Shown: positions 41,427 through 48,155 of the stretch, in pieces
Layout: every line of letters begins with the position of its first letter
Position numbering within the stretch: position 1 is the first letter of the stretch
Notes under the pieces: generated by a model
Databases searched by the model: none
The model's input: the letters and a program-made list of their open reading frames with translations, nothing else
Told to the model about the DNA's origin: nothing
Program-made: the position numbers and the translations under genes
Origin: a virus
Reading direction: 5' to 3' (one strand)
IMG/VR virus record: IMGVR_UViG_3300048996_000028
Span: 1-49,406 of that record
DNA length: 49,406 nucleotides

Positions 41427-41681
41427 ATGATGGGCGTCAAGGTGAAGGTGTTGCTGTGTGGTGACTGTGTCACGGTTGTTGCCGGTGGCACGTTGGTGTG
41501 TGGCAACGTGGATGAGACCGGGTTTCACCGTGAGCGGATGGAAGCTCTGTGGTCGCCGGTGGATCTGGCGAACATGATCACGGGTGAGCATCGAGGCTGG
41601 CAGGATGGCCCGGCGTGTGAGGGGTGTGGTGACGGCGCGGCTGGGGTGAGGTACGGCGGCGCCGTGTTGGATGGTGTGTGA
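41427..41681 (+). CDS. Zinc-binding small protein, paralogue 2
   Basis: ATG 41427, 2 nt after the stop of paralogue 1, and no hairpin leader between them. The 84-residue product has CGDC and CEGCGDGAAG. It is shorter at the C-terminus than paralogue 1. The pair is expressed as one unit. Confidence 0.65.
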   Translation: MMGVKVKVLLCGDCVTVVAGGTLVCGNVDETGFHRERMEALWSPVDLANMITGEHRGWQDGPACEGCGDGAAGVRYGGAVLDGV

Positions 41682-41758
41682 GCCACAGTCGAGCGTGCAA
41701 CCTTCGGGTTGTCCGTTCGCTCGGTTGCTCAACGCAACTGTAGGGAAAGGGGAGAACG
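41682..41758 (+). promoter_or_regulatory. Stop-anchored double-hairpin leader, copy e
   Basis: Hairpin 1 CGAGCG...CAACC-TTCG-GGTTG...CGTTCG; hairpin 2 GTTGC-TCAAC-GCAAC. GCTCA, in hairpin 2, complements TGAGC at the upstream stop. Site AGGGAAAGGGGAG. Confidence 0.7.
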
Positions 41759-42064
41759 ATGGATATTTGGGACATGGTCAATGCGCAGGTGGACGAGCTG
41801 AAGTCTGCGAAGTCGGCGGATGACGTGATGCGGATCCTGTCGCGTGAGCGGAACGGCCAGTGGCATGCCGGGTCCGGTGAGGGGTTCTTCGCTGGGTCCG
41901 GTGGTGACCGGTCGGTGCTGGGCGCCCTGTACGCGGCGGGGTGGCAGATGGCGTGGTCGGAGTCGCCCATCTACTACGTGCTTCGGGCCCCGAACGGTGA
42001 CCTGATCACGTACTGCGAGGGTGATGTAGATCGCGGTGCACCGCATGGTGTTCCGTTGGTTTGA
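41759..42064 (+). CDS. Hypothetical protein, 101 aa
   Basis: Product MDIWDMVNAQVDELKSAKSA starts helical, then WHAGSGEGFFAGSGGDRSVL and a beta-like C-terminus. No motif recognised. Confidence 0.6.
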   Translation: MDIWDMVNAQVDELKSAKSADDVMRILSRERNGQWHAGSGEGFFAGSGGDRSVLGALYAAGWQMAWSESPIYYVLRAPNGDLITYCEGDVDRGAPHGVPLV

Positions 42065-42146
42065 GCCACAGTCGAGCGTGCAGCCTTCGGGCTGCCCGTT
42101 CGCTCGGTTGCTCAAGGCAATCGTTAAGGGATAAGGGGTGAGTAGG
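42065..42146 (+). promoter_or_regulatory. Stop-anchored double-hairpin leader, copy f
   Basis: Nearly identical to copy e, but hairpin 1 is CAGCC-TTCG-GGCTG instead of CAACC/GGTTG, a compensatory pair change. Hairpin 2 GTTGC-TCAAG-GCAAT; GCTCAA complements TTGAGC at the upstream stop. Site GGGATAAGGGG. Confidence 0.7.
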
Positions 42147-42422
42147 ATGCAGAGCTTTACCGCGATGAGCGAGGAAGGCGTCAGCGCCGTTCTGGATGCG
42201 GCGATGGGTCTCGGTAGCGGCGGCTACGCAATGGTTCTGAAGGGCCAGGATCTGCAACTGATGATCCGTGCGCTCCAGGCCGCGTACGAGCACACGGCGG
42301 ACGGCGGATGTCCGTCGCTGGAGGATGGCGACGTGGCTAGCTACAACATGGTCACGGTGGATGAGTGGGCAGCCGACTTCCTGTCCGGGATGGCTGAGAC
42401 ATTGGGGATCGAGTTCGTCTGA
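42147..42422 (+). CDS. Hypothetical protein, 91 aa
   Basis: ATG 42147 preferred over GTG 42138 by spacing from AAGGGG. Helical acidic product (MQSFTAMSEEGVSAVLDAAM) with a C-terminal helix ADFLSGMAETLGIEFV. Unknown function. Confidence 0.6.
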   Translation: MQSFTAMSEEGVSAVLDAAMGLGSGGYAMVLKGQDLQLMIRALQAAYEHTADGGCPSLEDGDVASYNMVTVDEWAADFLSGMAETLGIEFV

Positions 42423-42497
42423 TCGGTAGTCGGGGCCACAAGCAACGGTTTGTGTCCCCTGTCGGCTGATCAGCCGGTTGAGAGAAAGGGTGGGGCC
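42423..42497 (+). promoter_or_regulatory. Stop-anchored double-hairpin leader, copy g
   Basis: Hairpin 1 GGGGCCACAAGC-AACG-GTTTGTGTCCCC; hairpin 2 CGGCT-GATC-AGCCG. Loop region GATCA complements TGATC at the upstream stop, a covarying pair. Confidence 0.7.
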
Positions 42498-42746
42498 GTG
42501 GGGGAAGTGAAACTGGACGTCACGTTCATGACGTTCTCAGAGGTGAAGGAAGGCCACATGGTTGAGCATGTGGGCGAGCGTGTACGCGTGGACAACATCC
42601 GTACGTACGCGGACGGCGAGAGGCGGCATGGGCCGTTCCAGGAGGGCCCTGCGATCGAGTTGGTGCACCGTCGTGGTTCGAAGTGGGGCGCGCCGGATAC
42701 GGGGGTCACGGTGTTCATGCATCGTGTGGTGCAGCCTACCGAGTGA
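42498..42746 (+). CDS. Hypothetical protein, 82 aa
   Basis: GTG 42498 after GAGAAAGGG; an earlier start would cross the hairpin. Beta-rich product (VGEVKLDVTFMTFSEVKEGH). No family recognised. Confidence 0.55.
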   Translation: MGEVKLDVTFMTFSEVKEGHMVEHVGERVRVDNIRTYADGERRHGPFQEGPAIELVHRRGSKWGAPDTGVTVFMHRVVQPTE

Positions 42747-42818
42747 GCAGTCGAGCGCACGTCTTGTACGTGCGTTCGTTCGGCCTACTCGGGTCGATAG
42801 GGAGAGGGAGTAAGGGCT
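42747..42818 (+). promoter_or_regulatory. Stop-anchored double-hairpin leader, copy h
   Basis: Hairpin 1 CGAGCGCACGT-CTTGT-ACGTGCGTTCG; hairpin 2 CGGCC-TACTC-GGGTCG. ACTCG complements CGAGT overlapping the upstream stop codon (shifted by two bases relative to other copies). Site GATAGGGAGAGGGAG. Confidence 0.65.
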
Positions 42819-43202
42819 ATGAGCATCGAAGCTGTAGAGGTCCCGGACAACGACGCACACATGGTGTTGAACGGGCGCCTGTGCAAGATCGTCACGGTTG
42901 TTGCCACGGTCAAGTTCTCGGCGTTCGTGTTCGCGGACAACGAGGGTGACGTCATCGTGACGGACCACCCACGCCCGGTCGAGCCGGAGCGTAAGCCGTT
43001 GGGTCATGTGATCGCGGAAGAGATCGCGGATGCGGTTGAGTGGCGGGCCGTGTCGGGCCACAACAGCCACGAGGGAACGGGACTCATCGCGATGGCGACG
43101 GACCCGGAGGTGTTCACCGTGCACATCGCGGACTCACCGCACGACTGGCAGGACAACGTGGTGTCGGCGGCGGACATGGTGCAGTACGAAACCGAAGGCT
43201 GA
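42819..43202 (+). CDS. Hypothetical protein, 127 aa
   Basis: Product MSIEAVEVPDNDAHMVLNGR is beta-rich and acidic, with a central basic stretch (RPVEPERKPLGH) and a helical C-terminus. No family recognised. Confidence 0.6.
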   Translation: MSIEAVEVPDNDAHMVLNGRLCKIVTVVATVKFSAFVFADNEGDVIVTDHPRPVEPERKPLGHVIAEEIADAVEWRAVSGHNSHEGTGLIAMATDPEVFTVHIADSPHDWQDNVVSAADMVQYETEG

Positions 43203-43280
43203 ACGACGGTCGGGGGCACGTCTAGCACGTGCCCTCTGTCAGCCGTTCAGGCTGGAACTAGGGATAAGGGGATGGTTGCA
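43203..43280 (+). promoter_or_regulatory. Stop-anchored double-hairpin leader, copy i
   Basis: Hairpin 1 GGGCACGT-CTAGC-ACGTGCCC; hairpin 2 CAGCC-GTTCA-GGCTG. Loop GTTCA complements TGAAC at the upstream stop, with hairpin 2 stems identical to copy d: loop and stop changed together. Confidence 0.72.
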
Positions 43281-43703
43281 ATGAGCAAGTTGGAAGAGCT
43301 GTTTACCCGGTTCGATGAAATCCAGGCGCAGCGCGTGTCAAACGCGGAACTGATCGAAGAACTCGACAACGGTTCGGCGCGTGACGCGGAACGGCGTGAA
43401 GACATGCTGGACGCGTGGGATCGGGGCGAGGCGGACATCTGTCACGAGCTGGTCAAGCTGCTGCGGCCGGAGTCGTTCGGCAACGTCGGTCCGGCGGTCG
43501 CACAGGCCGCCGAGATGCAGCGGCTCGGGTACGACGCGTTCGCTACGGCGGATGGCCGGATCACGGCGCACCTGACGGTGTCGCAGTCGCTGTTCATCCA
43601 GGGCGTGACGGCGGTCGCGAACACCCGGGAGGCTAAGCAGGCTGTGACGCCTCAGGCGCGGGTCACGGCGCACCTGCCCGCCGGTACGGCGGACGAGGTC
43701 TGA
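43281..43703 (+). CDS. Helical hypothetical protein, 140 aa
   Basis: ATG 43281 preferred over 43272, which abuts AAGGGG. Charged N-terminal coiled-coil-like segment (SKLEELFTRFDEIQAQRVSN) and an alanine-rich C-terminal half. Unknown function. Confidence 0.6.
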   Translation: MSKLEELFTRFDEIQAQRVSNAELIEELDNGSARDAERREDMLDAWDRGEADICHELVKLLRPESFGNVGPAVAQAAEMQRLGYDAFATADGRITAHLTVSQSLFIQGVTAVANTREAKQAVTPQARVTAHLPAGTADEV

Positions 43704-43705
43704 CA

Positions 43706-43930
43706 GTGGGCCGTCCGGGGAGATGGTTCGTGGTGGTACTGCGCGACAGTGCCAGCAACTCGTTGACGGTCCATGGTCCTGTGGGGTGGGAACGGGCGAA
43801 CAAGTTCGCGCAGGACATGCAGGCACTGTGGAAGTCGGAGCATCCGCCGACGAAAACGAAGACAGCGGATGTACGGCAGGCGCACGAGATGACGCGTGCT
43901 GAGGCGCGCCGTCGCGGATGGATGGACTGA
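43706..43930 (+). CDS. Hypothetical basic protein, 74 aa
   Basis: GTG start 2 nt after the preceding stop, without a hairpin leader. Product has VVVLRDSASNSLTVHGPVGW then a helical basic tail. The pattern (beta hairpin plus helix with lysines) recalls small DNA-binding folds but is not diagnostic. Confidence 0.6.
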   Translation: MGRPGRWFVVVLRDSASNSLTVHGPVGWERANKFAQDMQALWKSEHPPTKTKTADVRQAHEMTRAEARRRGWMD

Positions 43931-44017
43931 GTTGGTAGTGAGGATGTTGCGTCCGGCCCCCGGGTACGCTCGGGGTCCGGCGCGTTGCACACTCAGTGCA
44001 AGGGAAAGGGGATGTTG
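43931..44017 (+). promoter_or_regulatory. Stop-anchored double-hairpin leader, copy j
   Basis: Hairpin 1 GTCCGGCCCC.../...GGGGTCCGG with a longer loop; hairpin 2 TTGCAC-ACTCA-GTGCAA. Loop ACTCA complements TGAGT at the upstream stop. Site AAGGGAAAGGGG. Confidence 0.68.
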
Positions 44018-44257
44018 ATGACGAAGGTACAGACAGATCAGGATCTGTTCGCTGCCGGCCGGCGTGCGGTTTCGAAGGGTCAGTGTGACTCGCTGATCGT
44101 CGCCACGGATCAGCAGGGCGAGCGGAACTATCACCAGTGCATCGGTTCCGGGAAGGCGCACAAGCACTGGTGCGGGTGCGGCCAGTCGTGGCACGGGTCG
44201 CACACGGACGGGCCGTTGCGGGACGTTGTACGGGCCGGTGAGGGCGCGCAGAACTGA
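44018..44257 (+). CDS. Cysteine/histidine-rich protein, 79 aa
   Basis: ATG 44018, 6 nt after AAAGGGG. The C-terminal half contains HQCIGSGKAHKHWCGCGQSW with further histidines, suggesting a zinc site. Unknown function. Confidence 0.6.
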   Translation: MTKVQTDQDLFAAGRRAVSKGQCDSLIVATDQQGERNYHQCIGSGKAHKHWCGCGQSWHGSHTDGPLRDVVRAGEGAQN

Positions 44258-44389
44258 GATCGACCCTTCACACAGGGTGACAGTGTGTGGTAGATGTACA
44301 GGTTCGGGGCAGGAACGTGAAGCGGACGGGCTCACGTTCCTGCTCCGTGCCGGTATACCGCCGGTAACGGTCGAAAAGGGGTGGTTGTT
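44258..44389 (+). promoter_or_regulatory. Atypical hairpin leader
   Basis: A strong 12-bp stem GCAGGAACGTGA with its complement (about 44311-44345) precedes CGGTATACCG and the site AAAAGGGGTGG. No loop complementary to the upstream stop was found, so it is related in position only to the ten leaders before it. Confidence 0.5.
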
Positions 44390-44551
44390 GTGGGGAATGA
44401 CTCGCACCTTCCGAAGTACGGGGAGGGTCCGAAGCACGAGATTGTGACGGACACGATCCCGCCGCCGCGCACTAGGCGCGTGTGGCCGGTTCTGAAGTCG
44501 GCGCAGGACGTCGAGCGAGAGCAGTGGGCGCGTGCCGTCGAAACATCGTGA
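44390..44551 (+). CDS. Small hypothetical protein, 53 aa
   Basis: GTG start after AAAAGGGGTGGTT. Polar product (GNDSHLPKYGEGPKHEIVTD) with a basic/proline segment and a charged C-terminal helix. Overlaps the next gene by 20 nt. Confidence 0.5.
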   Translation: MGNDSHLPKYGEGPKHEIVTDTIPPPRTRRVWPVLKSAQDVEREQWARAVETS

Positions 44552-44984
44552 CGGCGAGACTGACGCGATGGTGCGTCGGTTGCGCGGGTTCGGCCGGTTG
44601 TTCCTTGACCCGGTGGTAAACGCCCGGACGAGTGACACGGCGGAGTCGTGCAAGCTCCGTGCCGGGATGAACATGGTTGAGACGTTCACGGCGCTAGACG
44701 CGGCGATTCGGGACGGTGCCCGACTGCCGGAGCAGTGGGACGAGGCTTTCCGGTTTGAGCGTCGCCACCGGCCCCGGTCGCACATGGACTGGACACTCAC
44801 CTACCCCCCGGGTTGCACCGTGGGATGGTCCTGTGAGGATCGCGGAAAGAAGTGCGAGTGGCTGGGTCTGTTGACGCTTGTGCAGGTGTGCAACCACTGC
44901 CACACGATCAGAAGGAGGGACACCAGGTATGTCCTCCCGGACCCGTTCGGGGAGCTTGACTCGGAGCCAGATGCGGGCGCATGA
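44532..44984 (+). CDS. Zinc-finger-like hypothetical protein, 150 aa
   Basis: GTG 44532 (or ATG 44568). Helical N-terminus, then CTVGWSCEDRGKKCEW and VCNHCHTIRRR, a multi-cysteine pattern suggestive of zinc binding and possibly DNA contact. Ends in an ATGA overlap with the next gene. Confidence 0.55.
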   Translation: MPSKHRDGETDAMVRRLRGFGRLFLDPVVNARTSDTAESCKLRAGMNMVETFTALDAAIRDGARLPEQWDEAFRFERRHRPRSHMDWTLTYPPGCTVGWSCEDRGKKCEWLGLLTLVQVCNHCHTIRRRDTRYVLPDPFGELDSEPDAGA

Positions 44985-45007
44985 CCCGCTTGGAGAAAGG
45001 AACGTCA

Positions 45008-45439
45008 GTGACGGTGCAGGTAGGGGAAAGGGTGACGGAGTTGCCTCCTCGGAGACTCTCCGAAGTTGGGTCTTGGCTGTGTGCGCGACACAGCGATCTC
45101 CGGGGGCTGGTGGTGCGCCTGGAGATGTGGGATGCGGACCTGGAGATGCCGTTGATGGCACACCTACGCGACCTGGTGGTCGCCTTCGACGCGGACGAGC
45201 GCGACCCGGAATCGATCCGGCGGCAGCACTCGCCGCGTCGGCACAGGGGTCTAGCGCACATGATGTTGATGACGCCCGGGGAGCAGTACCGGGTACGCCT
45301 GTTGGCGACGTTGGCTGATCGGCCGGCGTGGGGCCGTGCGCCCGAGTTCGCGGTGTCGGATCTGTTGACGTTCGATGACGCGGGCAAGGATCTCATCGTG
45401 GATTATCTGCGCGCGGTGCGTGTGGCGGTGTGCGGATGA
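45008..45439 (+). CDS. Hypothetical protein, 143 aa
   Basis: GTG 45008 follows GGAGAAAGGAACGTCA; ATG 44981 gives 152 residues and overlaps the upstream stop but lacks a site. Helical, with LRDLVVAFDADERDPESIRR and a C-terminal ADRPAWGRAPEFAVSD. No family recognised. Confidence 0.55.
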   Translation: MTVQVGERVTELPPRRLSEVGSWLCARHSDLRGLVVRLEMWDADLEMPLMAHLRDLVVAFDADERDPESIRRQHSPRRHRGLAHMMLMTPGEQYRVRLLATLADRPAWGRAPEFAVSDLLTFDDAGKDLIVDYLRAVRVAVCG

Positions 45440-45546
45440 AATGCCCGTACGGGGAGTGCCCGTTCCAGGGCACTCAGACGGAGGTTGATGAGCACGTGCT
45501 TTACATGCAGTCGTGGGACGACCCTGAGCACGAGGAACGCCGATGA
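45436..45546 (+). CDS. C2H2-like zinc-finger mini-protein, 36 aa
   Basis: ATGA overlap at the start and at the end. MKCPYGECPFQGTQTEVDEH has C3, C8 and H20 with a later histidine, the spacing of a C2H2-type finger. Typical small actinophage finger; unknown partner. Confidence 0.6.
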   Translation: MKCPYGECPFQGTQTEVDEHVLYMQSWDDPEHEERR

Positions 45547-45635
45547 CGGCGCTCGCGACGAGTTGGCCTGACGTGGCCTTTGCGGGCGTCCTGCTGCTGG
45601 GCACTGCTGCCGTCATCTGGGCAATGCGCCGTTGA
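45543..45635 (+). CDS. Membrane mini-protein, 30 aa
   Basis: One transmembrane span (VAFAGVLLLGTAAVIWAM) with a terminal RR. Start and stop overlap the neighbours by 4 nt. Function unknown. Confidence 0.5.
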   Translation: MTALATSWPDVAFAGVLLLGTAAVIWAMRR

Positions 45636-45802
45636 GTCATGGGTTCGCGTGCCTGCTGTTGGGTGCCGGGCTCGCGCTCGCCGCGTCACAGTGGACTAAG
45701 CACGTATCTCGGGGGATGACGGATCCCGTGGTGGTGTTCCTGGCAACGTGGTTGATCCTCGCCGGGTTGCACGGGATGTGGAAGGCACGGAAGAAGAAGT
45801 GA
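45632..45802 (+). CDS. Two-span membrane protein, 56 aa
   Basis: TTG start in a TTGA overlap. Spans FACLLLGAGLALAASQW and VVVFLATWLILAGLHGMW with a lysine-rich C-terminus (KARKKK). Holin-like layout; followed by a terminator. Could form a pair with the preceding mini-protein. Confidence 0.5.
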   Translation: MSHGFACLLLGAGLALAASQWTKHVSRGMTDPVVVFLATWLILAGLHGMWKARKKK

Positions 45803-45816
45803 ACCCCGGTGGGGTT

Positions 45817-45866
45817 GAGAGGGACACGCACCCGCAAGACGGGGTGGTGCGTGTCCCTTCTCTGTT
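45817..45866 (+). terminator. Rho-independent terminator
   Basis: Stem AGGGACACGCACC with its perfect complement, followed by TCTCTGTTT. Ends the tandem small-gene transcript. Confidence 0.8.
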
Positions 45867-45929
45867 TCACCGGTACAGCAACAGGTGAGACGGAATGGGG
45901 GCCGTTGATGACAGTAGGGGCAAGAGACT

Positions 45930-46160
45930 GTGGCCAAGGGCAAGCGCAAGGGTAAGAAGATGATGCCGGGCGCACAGAAGGATGCGAGCCGTGCACGGAA
46001 GGTTCCGCGTACGGAAGCACGGAAGCGGGCTCGGCGTACGGTGCAGGAGCAGGCGGCGGCACTGAACCGTGTGCGCCGCGCCGGCGGGGAGGCTACCCCG
46101 TGGGAGTTGTCCGAGGTGCGCCGTAAGGCGCGGTCTCGGGGTATCGAAGGTGCGGCGTGA
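45930..46160 (+). CDS. Highly basic protein, 76 aa
   Basis: GTG start. Lysine/arginine-rich throughout (AKGKRKGKKMMPGAQKDASR), no hydrophobic core; likely nucleic-acid binding or ribosome-associated. Overlaps the next gene by 4 nt. Confidence 0.55.
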   Translation: MAKGKRKGKKMMPGAQKDASRARKVPRTEARKRARRTVQEQAAALNRVRRAGGEATPWELSEVRRKARSRGIEGAA

Positions 46161-46462
46161 GCTTCACCTGTCCGAGGTGCAACATGACGAGCCACAATCC
46201 GAATGATGAGCGTGAGGGCTATTGTGGCAACTGTCATGATTGGACCGGTCAGCGGCAATTGTCTGCGACAGGTCCAACGCCGGGCACGTATGTAATTTCC
46301 GTTGAAATCCCGGCGGAAATTGATGCTGAAACGGCGCACCGATTGGAGACTGCATTTGCTGCAATCGCGCACAATTGCATTCCCGGTGCATTCACGTCGG
46401 GATATCGGGTAAGAGGAAGCAACGGGAAACATGGATCTACTAAGGGGTCTAACGCCGGGTGA
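46157..46462 (+). CDS. Zinc-ribbon protein, 101 aa
   Basis: N-terminal ribbon CPRCNMTSHNPNDEREGYCG continuing GNCHDWT, a motif widespread in actinobacteriophages. Residues about 40-75 form a beta-alpha unit (YVISVEIPAEIDAETAHRLE). Role unknown; regulatory or RNA/DNA-binding is plausible. Confidence 0.65.
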   Translation: MSFTCPRCNMTSHNPNDEREGYCGNCHDWTGQRQLSATGPTPGTYVISVEIPAEIDAETAHRLETAFAAIAHNCIPGAFTSGYRVRGSNGKHGSTKGSNAG

Positions 46463-46607
46463 ATTCTGGTCCGGTGTAATTCTATTGGGCACGGTAACCG
46501 GCATTTCTGCCGCGTGCGCTATCGCCATTGGGAAAGGGCGGCACTTCATGATGGGAATCTTGCTCTTGATTATGATCGGCCTGGCGCTGTCGACGGCGCT
46601 GGGGTGA
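46431..46607 (+). CDS. Two-span membrane protein, 58 aa
   Basis: ATG 46431 within the end of the zinc-ribbon gene. Spans FWSGVILLGTVTGISAACAI and MMGILLLIMIGLALSTAL joined by a short basic loop (GKGRH). Function unknown. Confidence 0.5.
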   Translation: MDLLRGLTPGEFWSGVILLGTVTGISAACAIAIGKGRHFMMGILLLIMIGLALSTALG

Positions 46608-46708
46608 CCAGAGGGACCAGGCGGGGCGGTAAGGCCCGCAGATCGGCACACAGGGCGCCTCAGGCATGGTTCTGGGGCGCCCTCCCGACGATGAGACGAG
46701 GGGTACGG

Positions 46709-46789
46709 ATGATGGCAAGGCACCGTGGCCGGCGAGTGTGGCGACTCTTTACGCTCAAGACGCGCGGGCGGCGCGTCAAGGAAGCGTGA
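46709..46789 (+). CDS. Basic mini-protein, 26 aa
   Basis: ATG 46709 has a very good GAGGGG site and the frame ends in a GTGA overlap with the WhiB start at 46786. The 26-residue peptide is arginine/lysine-rich. It may be mainly a leader that couples WhiB translation. Confidence 0.4.
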   Translation: MMARHRGRRVWRLFTLKTRGRRVKEA

Positions 46790-47202
46790 TTCGGCGCTCG
46801 GCGAATGTGAAAACCCGGTACGCCGGAGACAAAATCATTTGCCCGGAATGTCACGAAAGAAAGACCCGGCACCCGACCGGCATTTGCAACAACTGTCGGG
46901 AACGGGAAGTGGTAATTGATCCGTTGCTCGAAAGGTACGAGGCGCAACTATATGTGCCTTACCCGGCGGAATTCGGTAAAGTCCCGACGCCCTGCAAAGA
47001 GCGAAACGAATTCTTGAAACCGAACGCGTCGCAGTCGGTGCGGGAAGCCTGCTGGTCGTGTGACCACTACGAATGGTGCTTGGAGTGGGGCACGGTCAAT
47101 GACGAGGAAGGGATCTGGGGTGGGCTCAGTCGCCCCGAACGGAAGAGAGTGCGGGAGGGACGCGCCGAACTGGCGCAGTCCCGGTTCGTGTTGGTAGCGT
47201 AG
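46786..47202 (+). CDS. WhiB-family regulator with N-terminal zinc ribbon
   Basis: GTG 46786 is preferred for its overlap with the preceding mini-ORF; ATG 46666 would add 40 residues. C-terminal WhiB domain: C70, C89, C92, C98 (4Fe-4S ligands), followed by GIWGGLS and a basic RPERKRVREGRAEL tail for DNA contact. N-terminal four-cysteine ribbon: C19, C22, C34, C37. WhiB proteins bind the host principal sigma factor and switch transcription. The ribbon fusion is not the usual short WhiB. The gene precedes paired terminators. Confidence 0.85.
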   Translation: MIRRSANVKTRYAGDKIICPECHERKTRHPTGICNNCREREVVIDPLLERYEAQLYVPYPAEFGKVPTPCKERNEFLKPNASQSVREACWSCDHYEWCLEWGTVNDEEGIWGGLSRPERKRVREGRAELAQSRFVLVA

Positions 47203-47426
47203 ACACCGATTGCGGTGTTCTACCCCGTGCGCCACAATCACCCCCATAGGACAGCCCTCCACTTCGGTGGGGGGCTGTTCTGCGTTGTGCTACCGTTTCA
47301 CCTGGGACCCCCTTGCGGGTGCCGATCAGCAGAAGGGCCCCGGGGTTCCAGCCCCGGGGCCCTTCCTTGTGCTACATTTCCCCGGCGCGCGCGGCATACG
47401 GGCCGCGCCTCAAGAGGGGAACAGCA
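47203..47426 (+). terminator. Two terminators each followed by a TTGTGCTAC box
   Basis: Stem ACAGCCC/GGGCTGT (47251-47278), then TTGTGCTACCGTTT (47285-47298). A 13-bp stem AAGGGCCCCGGGG (47333-47364), then CTTGTGCTACATTT (47366-47379). The boxes could contain -10 elements (TACCGT, TACATT), so each unit would end one transcript and start another. The second lies about 50 nt before the secreted-protein gene. Confidence 0.6.
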
Positions 47427-48155
47427 GTGAAGCTGAAGAACATCACCCGGGGTATCGCCGCCATGTCCACCGTGGCACTCATCGGCTGGGGCGGTGTCGC
47501 CTCGGCCACCGCCGTCCCGATGCCGGACCGCGACGCCGGCGGCTCCATCCCGAACGCGAAGGGCGCCGTCACCAACTGGCACCTGGGCAAGGGCGCCGTC
47601 TACGGTGACAACCTCGGTCCCGGGATGGTCCAGTGGTTCACGACCGTCTACAACGGCAGCGTCCACGAGATCGGCCTGGACGCCGACCTCAAGGCGAAGG
47701 TGAACGACACGCGTACCACCGTCCTCGCCGCCAGCGCCACCCCGGCCGACATCGCCAAGATCGGCGGACCCATCGCCGCCAACGGTACGAAGCTGTCCAT
47801 TGACCTGGTGGCGCCGGCCGGCAAGTACCTGGTCAACCTGGGCGGCCAGATCGACCGCAAGGTCACCGCCGCCACGCCGGACAAGCAGACTCAGCCGCAG
47901 CTCTCGCTGTGGCGCGACGCCGACAACGATGGTGTGTTCGAGTGGCAGGCCGGCGAGGGCTCCATTTCGCCCAACGCGACCATCCCGGACACGAAGGACC
48001 GTTCGGTCACGGTCGCCGGCCAGACCGTCATCACCCTGGAGGCGGAGACGCACCTGAAGGTCATTGCCTTCGGCTACAACAACGACACGTCGGCCGCCGG
48101 TGGCGGCGAGCTGGCCGTGTCGGACGCGACGCTGGTTCTCACCCCGCTCCGCTGA
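47427..48155 (+). CDS. Secreted beta-rich protein
   Basis: GTG 47427 after AAGAGGGGAACAGCA. The 242-residue product has a signal peptide (VKLKNITRGIAAMSTVALIG onward, likely cleavage after ASA near residue 31) and a mature jelly-roll-like domain containing LWRDADNDGVFEWQAGEG. It stands alone between terminators, away from virion genes, as expected of a lysogenic-conversion or superinfection-exclusion factor. The family is not recognised with certainty. Confidence 0.6.
   Translation: MKLKNITRGIAAMSTVALIGWGGVASATAVPMPDRDAGGSIPNAKGAVTNWHLGKGAVYGDNLGPGMVQWFTTVYNGSVHEIGLDADLKAKVNDTRTTVLAASATPADIAKIGGPIAANGTKLSIDLVAPAGKYLVNLGGQIDRKVTAATPDKQTQPQLSLWRDADNDGVFEWQAGEGSISPNATIPDTKDRSVTVAGQTVITLEAETHLKVIAFGYNNDTSAAGGGELAVSDATLVLTPLR

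Noticed and set aside
40018-44017. Leader hairpins considered as rho-independent terminators
   Set aside because: None has a T-run after the stem; each is followed by a purine-rich ribosome-binding site and a start codon.
43652-44800. 382-codon minus-strand frame
   Set aside because: Runs across several well-led plus-strand genes and hairpin leaders; composition is that of a shadow frame.
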